A program made the position numbers and the translations under genes. From positions 1-23,031 of the forward strand of contig SCSL01000006.1 of NCBI GenBank assembly GCA_004298405.1: a stretch of 23,031 nucleotides of DNA. Direction: 5' to 3'. Below, piece after piece: positions 13,984-21,994 of this stretch. The stretch comes from Patescibacteria group bacterium. Lineage in GTDB: Bacteria > Patescibacteriota > Patescibacteriia > UBA9934 > GWF2-40-263. The number at the start of each line of letters is the position of its first letter. Position 1 is the stretch's first letter. Under the pieces are notes generated by a model. That model was not told the origin of the DNA, ran no database searches, and saw only the letters and a program-made list of their open reading frames with translations.

Positions 13984-15605
13984 GGGGAATTTATTCGATA
14001 GAGGGACTCATCTCCATACGTCTCAACAAGCTCGATACCAAGATCCATCCGTTTCAGTCGCGAACGATTGAGATACGCAAAATCTTCTTCAGGGAATGTC
14101 ACACCATAATAATACAGGGTCGTCGCTTGAGAGAGGGCAGGCATGGCATCATAGGTCGCCTCGTCTCGCAGGGGATACCAAACATGTCGATGGGGGAAAA
14201 ACAACTTGTCGCCGCGATCTACGATAATCACACTCGTGTCTTCTGTAGAGCGCAGGACAGACTCTTGAATCTGTGCGGAGTCTGAAAGTTCCTCTCGCAT
14301 CTTCACGAGCCCATCCTGACCCTGCACAAAGACGCTGTTGATATTCAGACCAAGGACTCCAAGAAAAAGGGTGGTGACGATGAACCCGCGCGCCAAACGA
14401 GACCTTCCTCGCGCGGCGATCCATTGAATCGTCATGGCGATCATTGGTGTGGTGAAGAGGTACATGGGGAGCCAGTATCGAACATACGAGTTGGCCATCG
14501 TGATCGCCGTGGGGTCAGGATTGTCGTGAATCTCCCAACTCCCATACATGAGAACCAACCAAAGACTCACCGTGGTCGCAAGAGCGATCACCCACCGGAC
14601 GTTGCGTCGATGATGTGAGGAAGAGAGCAAGAGGAAAAATCCAGGCAAAGCAAGCATCGACAACCACCAGAACATCCCCACGGCGTACGTGGAAAAATGG
14701 CGCCAGGCGTTCATGGGATGAAATCCAAATGGGAGCAGAGCCACCGAGTCAACAGACTCGCTGACAACTAGCTCGGTCGCAGAAGGTGTCCCAAGGGTAT
14801 AACCGGTTGTGAGTGGATGCCCATACGTCAGATAATTCATCAGAAAAAAAAGACCAAGTCCAACAGCAAGACCAAATAAACCGGCTCGTACACGTCGCCA
14901 TGAAAGCGAGCGCCACCAAATACATCCAGCAAGCACAAGCCCGATGCTGATCCAAAGAAACTCAGAGGTCCGAACAAACAACGCAAGCCCGACGCACAGT
15001 CCACTAAGCAAATCGTTCCACACAGAGCGATCCACCTCCGCCACCTTTCCACCTATAGGTCTCACTACCCACAACCATGTTGCGAGTACAAGAAGGTCAA
15101 GGAACAATATATTGTGCATGAGTCCCCTTGCGGAGTAATACCACACGGCTGGATGGAGCAAAAAAAATGCGAACGCCATGTTTGCGACGGTTGAAGTGGT
15201 GTACCGCTCGACGAGCTGGCGCCACCCATATGCGGCGAGAATCGTCAAAAGCGGTGTGAAGATCCAGAGAACCATCGGACCCAGAATCATCACGAAAAAC
15301 CCGTACAAAAATGGCAAGCCCAAAAAACTCCCAGGCACAAGCTGTCCGTCTAAGACGAGCGTACTGCGCGGATGGAGACGATTAAATTGCCCGGCGAGTT
15401 CGTCGTCAGGCCCCGCGAGCGACAGCGTCTGCGCGAACTGTGTTGCAAAAAATGCGTTGGCAGTCTCGTCAGGTGAAACGTACAACTGAGCAGGATTTAC
15501 AAGCACGAGACTGCCAACAAAAAACAAAACGCTCACAAGCACCAAACCCCCCCCCCCTAATCCTTTCAGTCCTTTTGATCCTTCTCGTCCTTCCCTAGAG
15601 CCCAT
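13980..15605 (-). CDS. Polytopic GT-C-like glycosyltransferase (PMT/ArnT style)
   Basis: 541 residues with roughly ten membrane helices. The first outer loop holds the acidic pair D46-E47 in VSPDETANAFF, placed like the catalytic Asp/Glu of GT-C enzymes that use polyprenyl-phosphate sugars. A soluble C-terminal tail (about 430-541) follows. The ATG at 15605 overlaps the end of the upstream phosphotransferase gene by 11 bases. Its first 20 codons are unusual: purine-rich, with four AAGGA-type repeats and an 11-G run (15547-15557) encoding Gly-Gly-Gly-Gly. In-frame GTG codons just after the run (for example 15540-15542) are alternative starts that would place the run in the ribosome-binding region. 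GT-C assignment rests on topology and the acidic loop only. Confidence 0.75.
   Translation of the reverse strand: MGSREGREGSKGLKGLGGGGLVLVSVLFFVGSLVLVNPAQLYVSPDETANAFFATQFAQTLSLAGPDDELAGQFNRLHPRSTLVLDGQLVPGSFLGLPFLYGFFVMILGPMVLWIFTPLLTILAAYGWRQLVERYTTSTVANMAFAFFLLHPAVWYYSARGLMHNILFLDLLVLATWLWVVRPIGGKVAEVDRSVWNDLLSGLCVGLALFVRTSEFLWISIGLVLAGCIWWRSLSWRRVRAGLFGLAVGLGLFFLMNYLTYGHPLTTGYTLGTPSATELVVSESVDSVALLPFGFHPMNAWRHFSTYAVGMFWWLSMLALPGFFLLLSSSHHRRNVRWVIALATTVSLWLVLMYGSWEIHDNPDPTAITMANSYVRYWLPMYLFTTPMIAMTIQWIAARGRSRLARGFIVTTLFLGVLGLNINSVFVQGQDGLVKMREELSDSAQIQESVLRSTEDTSVIIVDRGDKLFFPHRHVWYPLRDEATYDAMPALSQATTLYYYGVTFPEEDFAYLNRSRLKRMDLGIELVETYGDESLYRINSP
15547..15557 (-). repeat. G11 homopolymer at the 5' end of the GT-C gene
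   Basis: Eleven consecutive C on the plus strand, G on the coding minus strand, covering codons 17-20 counted from the ATG at 15605. No other G or C run in the window approaches this length; the other long homopolymers are A/T runs of 8-9. A one-base slip would shift the frame of everything downstream. Confidence 0.9.
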
Positions 15606-16191
15606 AGGTAAACAAACTGATCACCGCAAACACAATCGCCAGTGAGAATGTTCCCACGGAGATGGGGATAAAAAGATCAAATCCCGCCCACAGAGCAATC
15701 AGCAGCATCAGCACTCCGGAAACCTGCAAAAACATTTTTGTCTTTCCAAAAATATTCGAACCAATGTGTTTTCCTTGGCGTTTACGAATATACCCACCAA
15801 TTAACAGCATGGCTTCCACCCCAACAATCAAGATTCCAAAAATAACATTCACGTGCTGGATCACGACCAACAACACAACCGAGCCGATCAATACTTTGTC
15901 CGCGAGCGGATCATAAAACGTCCCCCAATCCGTCACTTGGTTACGCAATCTTGCAAGGGAGCCGTCAATGGCGTCTGTAAACGCCACAAACAAAAAGAGC
16001 GGTACGCCCACTCGAAACTGACTCGTATAGAGTAACCAAAGCACAACGGGCGTCATCACAATCCGAAACATGGTAACCATGTTGGGAGTAACGAAGCTCG
16101 GAATCAATGGGATGAGGCTGTAACGCATGATGTGGTCATGCAAGAACAACTTATGTGGATCGCGTTCAAACATATGGTAAAGTAGAGGCAT
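15595..16191 (-). CDS. CDP-alcohol phosphatidyltransferase family protein (PgsA-like)
   Basis: 198 residues with about five or six membrane helices. The complete CDP-alcohol phosphotransferase signature D-x2-DG-x2-AR-x8-G-x3-D-x3-D is at 73-98: D73, D76, G77, A80, R81, G90, D94, D98. The local sequence FTDAIDGSLARLRNQVTDWG resembles phosphatidylglycerophosphate synthases, but inositol- or other alcohol-transferring relatives cannot be excluded. Unlike typical PgsA it has a 35-residue polar N-terminal extension (MFERDPHKLFLHDH). The start at 16191 has AGAGGTG only 1 base away; ATG 16173 is the alternative and has none. It begins the minus-strand group 12194-16191 and would supply a phospholipid or an alcohol-phosphate headgroup. 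Confidence 0.88.
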   Translation of the reverse strand: MPLLYHMFERDPHKLFLHDHIMRYSLIPLIPSFVTPNMVTMFRIVMTPVVLWLLYTSQFRVGVPLFLFVAFTDAIDGSLARLRNQVTDWGTFYDPLADKVLIGSVVLLVVIQHVNVIFGILIVGVEAMLLIGGYIRKRQGKHIGSNIFGKTKMFLQVSGVLMLLIALWAGFDLFIPISVGTFSLAIVFAVISLFTYGL

Positions 16192-16200
16192 TCACCTCTA
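16183..16200. promoter_or_regulatory. Inverted repeat shared by two divergent gene starts
   Basis: TAGAGG-CATTCA-CCTCTA. Each arm provides a purine-rich AGAGG on one strand, and both the 16191 minus-strand ATG and the 16200 plus-strand ATG lie in it. No reliable -10/-35 pair was found for either gene. Confidence 0.5.
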
Positions 16201-18323
16201 TGTTCCATCGTCTTGAGCTTAACATTTTTTGCGTGCTCTTCCTAGCGTTTTTTCTTTTTAACGCGAGTCTCCTCCACAGCGTCAGCCTCGGTGCGTTTCT
16301 CCTTTGCCTGTACCTTATAGTGTTTGGATGGGAGCTCGGTGGGGTGTTGGTCGCAAGCGAAAAAGCGGTTCTGCGTTGGTGGATCGGGATATGGATTCTG
16401 ATTAGTAGTGTTCTCATTATCCTTACAGCCAGCTATTACATTTGGGCAATGACATCTGAAGTTGTGATTGTCTGTGTTCTCCTGACCCCGATCATTATCT
16501 TGTGGGTCACAAGGCGTTTCAAATCATCTTCGTTGTTTACGCACGCACATGACCTATGGCATGAACATCGCCACAAACTTCCTCGTCTTGTCTGGCTTGT
16601 CAGCGCGCTTCTCGTCTTTCTCTTTACCCTCTTCTTCACAACGCTCACTGGCTCCCCTGTCACAGAAGCGGTCCGTTCGGTCTGGGAACGCCTCCCTGTC
16701 AGCCTCTTCCTCCTATTCACGCTTAGCGCGAGCTTGGTGTTTGGCTCTCTCTGGCGCGGACGTGAGCGCGCGATCGCTCTGATCTTTGTCTGTGTCCTTG
16801 TCTTGGCATGCCTAAGTGTTGCCGCCATCGCATTCCCCATCGGGTTTGGTTTCGATTCGTTTATCCACAAAGCCACCGAATCGCACTTGGCTGAGTTTGG
16901 GACGATTACCCCAAAACCGCTTTACTACATTGGGCAATATGCCCTCGTCTTATTCGCGTATCACGGCTTTCAAATCCCTATCGATCTTGCCGACACCTTC
17001 CTCGTCCCTGTTCTCACCGCCCTCCTCCTTCCCATGGCGTGGTATTTCGCCGCCGTCCACATTACCCGCAAACGCGGGGTCGCCATGCTCACCCTCACAG
17101 GCATCTTCTTGCTCCCCCTCTCGCCATTCATCGTAACCACCCCACAGGCGCTGGCGAACCTCTGGACACTGCTCCTCGTCCTAGCCTCCGTGCCATATTT
17201 GCTTGAAAAAGAGCATCCACGCTTACGTGTCCTCTTTGTGAGTGCTGTTGCCACGCTGTTGATCCATCCCATTGCTGGAATCCCCACACTTTTATATTTC
17301 ATGTTTTTATCAACGGATCCCCATAGCACGAATCCACGCACACCAAAAACAAACCGGATTGTGCGGCTCCTGCTTATCGCCTGCGCCTGTATCGTGTTGC
17401 CACTCTCATTTGTCGCCAATAGTCTCATGAGTGACCAATCGTTGGGACTCAACTGGGCTTCCCTCAATCCTGTCACCTGGGTATCGAGTCTGAACCTCGC
17501 GGTTTTTTTTGAAAATCGATTTTCCCCGCTCATGGACCTTGTCTATCTCTACGGCCGAAGCGCCATGGTGATTCTTGTACTGATCGCCGCGTTTGCTTGG
17601 ATCGAATATCACCGTGACCTCTCTGCACGATTCCGTGCGCTTCTACTCATGGTTCTGGCGCTTACCGTAAACTACCTCATCATGTCAACGATCCTGGAGT
17701 TCACTTTCCTTATTGATTACGAACGTCTTAATTACGCCACTCGTCTCTTACCGCTCATCTCGTTCTTCCTCGTCCCTTTGCTGATCCTGGGACTGGGTCA
17801 TCTTTTCGTAAACATCAAAGGTCAGCCCCTCATCTTACGCGCCTGTGTGTTGGTAGGTGTTGTGGCGATCGCCTCGAGCGCCTTCTATCTCAGTTATCCT
17901 CGGCGCGATGCGTATGAGACGAATCACGGGTTCAATGTGAGCCAGGCTGACATTGATGCTGTGCACCTGGTCGAATCATTGGCAGACGGTCAGCCCTATC
18001 TTGCCCTTGCCAACCAGTCGGTCTCTGCCGCCGCGATCCAAGAAATTGGCTTCCGTTATTACGGCGACCTCTTCTTCTATCCCATTCCCACTGGGGGCGA
18101 ACTCTATGCGTCCTATCTTGAGATGAACGAGTCACCTACGAGAGAAATGGCACAAGAGACGCTTCGCCTGGTTCCTCAACACGGTGATGTAACAACGGTA
18201 TTTTTTCTGGTTAACAATTACTGGTGGGATGCCCCCCGCATCATCGAGACAGCCAAAACAACCGCCGATGATTGGCGGAGTCTTGGCGAGGGACAGATTT
18301 ATGTGTTCCGTTGGGATCTCTAA
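16200..18323 (+). CDS. Large polytopic membrane protein, GT-C-like, unknown
   Basis: 707 residues with about 14 or more hydrophobic helices and a soluble C-terminal domain of roughly 130 residues (after YLSYPRRDAYETNHG). A polar loop near 216-247 (GFGFDSFIHKATESHLAEFG, then ITPKPLYYIGQ) carries conserved-looking Asp, His and Glu and recalls the acidic outer loop of GT-C enzymes. No exact family is recognised. The start at 16200 is preferred over 16155, which would reach 36 bases into the divergent phosphotransferase gene; AGAGG lies 11 bases upstream. It ends sharing CTAA with the convergent GT4 gene. A lipid-linked sugar transferase or flippase-like role fits the neighbourhood but is not shown. 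Confidence 0.75.
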   Translation: MFHRLELNIFCVLFLAFFLFNASLLHSVSLGAFLLCLYLIVFGWELGGVLVASEKAVLRWWIGIWILISSVLIILTASYYIWAMTSEVVIVCVLLTPIIILWVTRRFKSSSLFTHAHDLWHEHRHKLPRLVWLVSALLVFLFTLFFTTLTGSPVTEAVRSVWERLPVSLFLLFTLSASLVFGSLWRGRERAIALIFVCVLVLACLSVAAIAFPIGFGFDSFIHKATESHLAEFGTITPKPLYYIGQYALVLFAYHGFQIPIDLADTFLVPVLTALLLPMAWYFAAVHITRKRGVAMLTLTGIFLLPLSPFIVTTPQALANLWTLLLVLASVPYLLEKEHPRLRVLFVSAVATLLIHPIAGIPTLLYFMFLSTDPHSTNPRTPKTNRIVRLLLIACACIVLPLSFVANSLMSDQSLGLNWASLNPVTWVSSLNLAVFFENRFSPLMDLVYLYGRSAMVILVLIAAFAWIEYHRDLSARFRALLLMVLALTVNYLIMSTILEFTFLIDYERLNYATRLLPLISFFLVPLLILGLGHLFVNIKGQPLILRACVLVGVVAIASSAFYLSYPRRDAYETNHGFNVSQADIDAVHLVESLADGQPYLALANQSVSAAAIQEIGFRYYGDLFFYPIPTGGELYASYLEMNESPTREMAQETLRLVPQHGDVTTVFFLVNNYWWDAPRIIETAKTTADDWRSLGEGQIYVFRWDL

Positions 18324-19528
18324 CTTTTCATAATATCTTGCATGAGTACCTCCAGTCGGTCAACGTAGCGTTTAATGGAATACTGCTGTGCATACGCACG
18401 AATCGAATCGCTCTTTACCCACCACGCATCGCGTGCGTTGTGAATGGCGCGCATGGCTCGAGCTAAATCGTTTTCATCCCGAGGAGCCACCAACAGCCCT
18501 GTCTCCCCTTCCACAATGATCTCCGGAATGCCTCCGATCCGAGAAGCGACCACCGGCACACCAACCAAATAACTTTCATAGATCACCGTTGGAGAATTCT
18601 CGTAGCAAATCGATGGCACCACAACCGCGTCAACGGATTGCATAAGTTGCATCAAATGGTTGAGCGAGACGAACCCATGAAAATGGACACGCGAATCACG
18701 TTGGGCGCGGGAAGCGACAACATCCGCAAGACTTCCCTCTCCCGCGATGTGAAGTTCCATGTCTGAATCTCCCTCGTCGATGGCCGCCAATAGTTCGCGG
18801 ATGCCTTTGTGTTCTTCAAGCTGACCGACGTAAAGAAACCGGGTCTTTGTTGCGATACGCGCGCCTCGGCCTGGTACTTGATCAGGAGGCATAGGGTTTG
18901 GAAGGATCTCAAGACGCGTATCCGTAAAGAATCCTCGCCCGCGATAGAAGTCTGCCAAAAACTGTGAAGGAGAGAGCACAAGATCGGGATTCCCTATTTC
19001 TCGCTTCACTCCACGCTCGTACCACCGTCGAAGAAACGAACGATTTAACAAGGACTGTTCCTGTCCGGCGATGAGGAGACCACTTGGGATCGAGAGTTGA
19101 ACATCGTGGAGCGTGTGTATGTGCACAACACCTTGGCGCTGAATCTCTCGACCAATCGAAACGCCGATTCCCTTAAGATTGTGTGTCAAAATGACGTCGG
19201 GATCCTCGTTGCGAATGACGGTGCGAATGGCAGAACGACCAGAGGCACTGAATAAGTCAATGAGATGCCAAAATGCGCGAAGGGGAAATGGGACACAACG
19301 ATCTTGACGAAGATAATAGAGATTGAGTGGAAAAAAACGATAAACGGCTTCCAGTGTGCGCTCACGTATGCGAGGGAAAAGACTCCTTAGCCCATCAAAT
19401 GGCTGAGTCGTTAAAACAAACACCTCATGATCGCGCTCATACAGCGCATCGGCAATGCGCTGAGCAACAAGCTCTGCTCCCCCACGCGCCTCTGGTGGAT
19501 AGAGATTTGAAACGATCCCGATTTTCAT
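18320..19528 (-). CDS. Family 4 glycosyltransferase
   Basis: About 402 residues with the GT-B fold. The N-terminal half starts MKIGIVSNLYPPEARGGAEL, with the glycine-rich acceptor loop typical of GT4; LTHNLKGIGVSIG and IHTLHDVQ follow. The donor half has FLYVGQLEEHKGIRELL, HIAGEG, VHFHGFV, and the E-x7-E signature in YENSPTVIYESYLVGVP, then GLLVAPRDE. It transfers an activated sugar to a lipid-linked or surface glycan on the cytoplasmic side. ATG 19528 is chosen; an in-frame TTG at 19537 lies inside the REP-like palindrome. No clear Shine-Dalgarno is present: the sequence immediately upstream is the GGGGCTTTAGCCCC palindrome. Confidence 0.93.
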   Translation of the reverse strand: MKIGIVSNLYPPEARGGAELVAQRIADALYERDHEVFVLTTQPFDGLRSLFPRIRERTLEAVYRFFPLNLYYLRQDRCVPFPLRAFWHLIDLFSASGRSAIRTVIRNEDPDVILTHNLKGIGVSIGREIQRQGVVHIHTLHDVQLSIPSGLLIAGQEQSLLNRSFLRRWYERGVKREIGNPDLVLSPSQFLADFYRGRGFFTDTRLEILPNPMPPDQVPGRGARIATKTRFLYVGQLEEHKGIRELLAAIDEGDSDMELHIAGEGSLADVVASRAQRDSRVHFHGFVSLNHLMQLMQSVDAVVVPSICYENSPTVIYESYLVGVPVVASRIGGIPEIIVEGETGLLVAPRDENDLARAMRAIHNARDAWWVKSDSIRAYAQQYSIKRYVDRLEVLMQDIMKS

Positions 19529-19534
19529 CTTATT

Positions 19535-19588
19535 CAACGGGGCTAAAGCCCCTAAGAAATTAGAATGCTTCGTCGCTTTAGCGGCGGT
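19535..19588. repeat. REP-like palindromic element, left copy
   Basis: Contains the palindrome GGGGCT-AA-AGCCCC (19539-19552) followed 19 bases later by a second, imperfect palindrome with the same CT-TT-AG core, CGTCGCT-TT-AGCGGCG (about 19571-19586). The 25-base stretch 19535-19559 recurs at 20851-20875 with a single difference. It separates the two GT4 genes, and the TAA stop of the right-hand gene (19578-19580) lies inside the second palindrome. Confidence 0.8.
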
Positions 19589-20756
19589 ACAACCTGCTCG
19601 ACTGTTGGTTCAAAACCGAATCGTAGGTCTGTTCTAAACGCGTAATCAACGGATCCCATGCATATTTTTGTTCTGCATGAATTCGCGCGGAGAATCCAAG
19701 TCGATGTCGAAGATCTACCTGCTCGAGAAATAACAAGATGGCTTTCTTGAGTTCCTCCACATCCCCGGGAGGAACCAGAAGCCCTGTATTCCCATCCTGG
19801 ACCACGGTACGCACTCCAGGCAAATCAGAAGCGATCGTTGGAATCCCACTCGCCGCGGCTTCCAGCGCCACGAGTCCAAAAGCCTCGGCTCGTTTCGTCG
19901 ATGGAAATAGATGGATATCTGCGAGACGATAATAGCGCGGGAGATCTTCTTGTGAGACATTTCCGGCAAACGTGACCTGTGATTCAAGTCCTGTCCCATG
20001 CGCCTGTGCGCGATAGGTTTCCTTCAAGTTACCGTCGCCGACAATAACCAACTGCCAATCATAGGCAAGAAGACCTTCGAGGGCATGAAAAATCTGTGGA
20101 AGGCCCTTGAACGCATGAGCCACGTCAAGTCCCCCAACAAATAAAAGCACCGGAGTTTCGTAAGGAATCTTGTGGTCTTCTCTCAACTCTTTTTCCTCTC
20201 CAGGATGGAATCGCGCAAGGTCCACACCAAACGGATGTTCCTCCAAGCGATCGTCGACATCGAGCTCAGCGAGAGCTGAATGTTTGGCGTAATCGAGTGA
20301 ACTTACCAAGATGCGATCGACGCGATTCACAAGCCACGGGAAAAGAAGCCGTCGGTGCGCGCTAAAGAGCGCTCCCTTCATCCCATCGGCCGCCGCGTCC
20401 ATGTGATAGGTCATGACGAGTCCTTGATCCGGACGCATCGCCTTGCGCACGATCACCGGCTCTGCCCCACCAAAAAATGGATAATGGAGATGCACGAGAT
20501 CAAAACCCGCCAGTCGATGAAACAACGAAGGGAGCACTCCCGCATTGCCGATATGTAAAACGGAAGGAATGCGATGGATATGTCGAGGGTCGTTCTCAAC
20601 GGTCTGATCCTGAATGGTAAACACATGGACGTTATATCCACGTGCACGCAGACGCTCCACATACTCAAACGCAACATGGCCCATGCCACCTCGGTACGGA
20701 GGATAGGTGCACACAACGTGAGCGATGGTGGCTTTTTTTAGATCCATATTCTTCAT
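19578..20756 (-). CDS. Family 4 glycosyltransferase
   Basis: About 392 residues with the GT-B fold. The N-terminal acceptor domain has IAHVVCTYPPYRGGMGHVAF and VHLHYPFFGGAEP; the donor domain has VLLFVGGLDVAHAFKGLPQI, VIVGDG, VTFAGNVSQEDLPRYY, the E-x7-E motif in RAEAFGLVALEAAASGIPT, and GLLVPPGDVEEL. It resembles mannosyl/glucosyl GT4 enzymes of polysaccharide assembly; donor and acceptor are not deducible. The start is uncertain: ATG 20756 or ATG 20747, with a GTG at 20762 inside the REP-like repeat. The last codons and stop lie in the other REP-like element, so both gene ends touch repeats. Confidence 0.93.
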   Translation of the reverse strand: MKNMDLKKATIAHVVCTYPPYRGGMGHVAFEYVERLRARGYNVHVFTIQDQTVENDPRHIHRIPSVLHIGNAGVLPSLFHRLAGFDLVHLHYPFFGGAEPVIVRKAMRPDQGLVMTYHMDAAADGMKGALFSAHRRLLFPWLVNRVDRILVSSLDYAKHSALAELDVDDRLEEHPFGVDLARFHPGEEKELREDHKIPYETPVLLFVGGLDVAHAFKGLPQIFHALEGLLAYDWQLVIVGDGNLKETYRAQAHGTGLESQVTFAGNVSQEDLPRYYRLADIHLFPSTKRAEAFGLVALEAAASGIPTIASDLPGVRTVVQDGNTGLLVPPGDVEELKKAILLFLEQVDLRHRLGFSARIHAEQKYAWDPLITRLEQTYDSVLNQQSSRLYRR

Positions 20757-20757
20757 C

Positions 20758-20875
20758 TTCACAGCCGCTTTAGTGGCGTTCCGGACGGGGCTTTAGAATT
20801 CACAGCCACTTTAGTGGCGTTCCGGACGTGTTACTCACTCATGAGTGATGCAACGGGGCTAAAGCCCCTGAGAAA
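20758..20875. repeat. REP-like palindrome cluster, right copy
   Basis: The cluster contains two direct copies of a 30-base unit beginning TTCACAGCC and ending TTCCGGACG (20758-20787 and 20799-20828), which differ at one base. Each has a palindrome with core CT-TT-AG, perfect in the second copy: GCCACT-TT-AGTGGC. Between them is a half palindrome, GGGGCTTTAGAATT. Then follow a perfect 14-bp palindrome TCACTCATGAGTGA (20835-20848) and the GGGGCTAAAGCCCC element (20855-20868). It occupies the whole gap between the GT4 and GT2 genes. Confidence 0.85.
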
Positions 20876-20881
20876 AAATTC

Positions 20882-21991
20882 CTAACGAATGACGCTTTTA
20901 AGAATGTACCAGAGACTGTTAAGAAATGGGTTAATGAATCGATCAACAACAAAACTCCTTGTTTCTTGATGCTCAATCCTTCCGGTCCAGAGCCGCACGA
21001 TCTCGCGATCACTCACGCGACGGAGGAACCGACTTTCGCGACGTTTCCTCATCACATATATCCACGTTCGTGGGCTCAAAAGATTTACATACGCGAGAAA
21101 TTTTTCCTTGAGCCACCCGCCTTTGATCGCAAACAAGATGAGACCGATCTCCGTCATGAAAAGAAAAGGGGCAAGAACAATAAGTGTCCATGCTCTCAGA
21201 TGCGAGGCATGCACGAGGATTCGGTTCCGTTCCATCCAGTAAAACTTTTGAATCGAACGTTTGAACTCATAGTCATGGTACGCGATTGAGTCGACGGCAA
21301 GAACATTTTTGTACCCAGCGAGTCGAATTCGCCAGCCGAGTTCAAGGTCCTCGTGATACAGAAAAAGAAATGGATCGAGCACTCCCACCTGTTTGAGCAC
21401 GCTCGACCGATACAAGACCGCCGCCCCACTCGCGTACACGATCTCAATCACAGGCGCTGCATGGGTACCAGAAACATTTCTTGGCCCGGCTTTGCCAGCA
21501 AGAAATGTTTCTGGTACCCATGCAGTGGCATCCCAGGCTTTTCCATTATCGCGAACAAACCCGAAGCCCAAAAAGTGCACCATGCCTCCGGTCGCGTTGA
21601 TGATCTCTGGATGTTTCCATAACATAATCCGCGACTGCACAGCCCCAATCGATTTGTCTGACTCCGCAAGCTTCACCGCTTCCATGATCGCATCCGAGTG
21701 AAGCTTCGCATCCCCATTGAGCAGATACACATACTCAGCTCCCCCCAACAAGGCATGGCGAATGCCGAGATTATTTCCTTGGGCGAATCCAAGATTCGTC
21801 GCGCTGGGCAGGTACGTGATCCCCGATTGCTCTCTCAACCAGTCTGAACTTCCGTCCTTGGAATCGTTATTCACGACGATAATCTCAAGTTTCTCTGATG
21901 GATAACTCAATGCGCGGAGCGACTCGAATACCTCCGGTAGGTAAGACCGATTGTTATGACAGAGATAGATGATCGCGACGCGAGGCAACAT
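20882..21991 (-). CDS. Family 2 glycosyltransferase with a palindrome-encoded insert
   Basis: 369 residues. The GT2 core is clear: VAIIYLCHNN, IIVVNNDSKDGS, TNLGFAQGNNLG, YVYLLNGDAKL (acidic motif), IVYASGAAVLYRSS, and LYHEDLELGWRIRLAG with the conserved Glu-Asp. One or two hydrophobic helices follow (LIVLAPFLFMTEIGLILFAI), then a basic C-terminus. Just before the YASGA segment, 23 codons (21457-21525) come from a perfect 27-bp inverted repeat, giving WVPETFLAGKAG and PRNVSGTHA. This segment is not part of the usual GT2 plan as I know it. The gene begins 3 bases after the DUF2304 stop, so it is co-transcribed with that gene and the polyprenyl-phosphate GT2. Confidence 0.92.
   Translation of the reverse strand: MLPRVAIIYLCHNNRSYLPEVFESLRALSYPSEKLEIIVVNNDSKDGSSDWLREQSGITYLPSATNLGFAQGNNLGIRHALLGGAEYVYLLNGDAKLHSDAIMEAVKLAESDKSIGAVQSRIMLWKHPEIINATGGMVHFLGFGFVRDNGKAWDATAWVPETFLAGKAGPRNVSGTHAAPVIEIVYASGAAVLYRSSVLKQVGVLDPFLFLYHEDLELGWRIRLAGYKNVLAVDSIAYHDYEFKRSIQKFYWMERNRILVHASHLRAWTLIVLAPFLFMTEIGLILFAIKGGWLKEKFLAYVNLLSPRTWIYVMRKRRESRFLRRVSDREIVRLWTGRIEHQETRSFVVDRFINPFLNSLWYILKSVIR
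21457..21525. repeat. Perfect 27-bp inverted repeat inside the GT2 gene
   Basis: The left arm (21457-21483) starts CTGCATGGGTACC and ends ATTTCTTG; the right arm (21499-21525) is its exact reverse complement. The 15-base spacer contains a small GGC/GCC palindrome. The whole element is 69 bases, exactly 23 codons, and keeps the frame open. It would fold into a very stable hairpin in the mRNA. Confidence 0.95.
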
Positions 21992-21994
21992 GCT

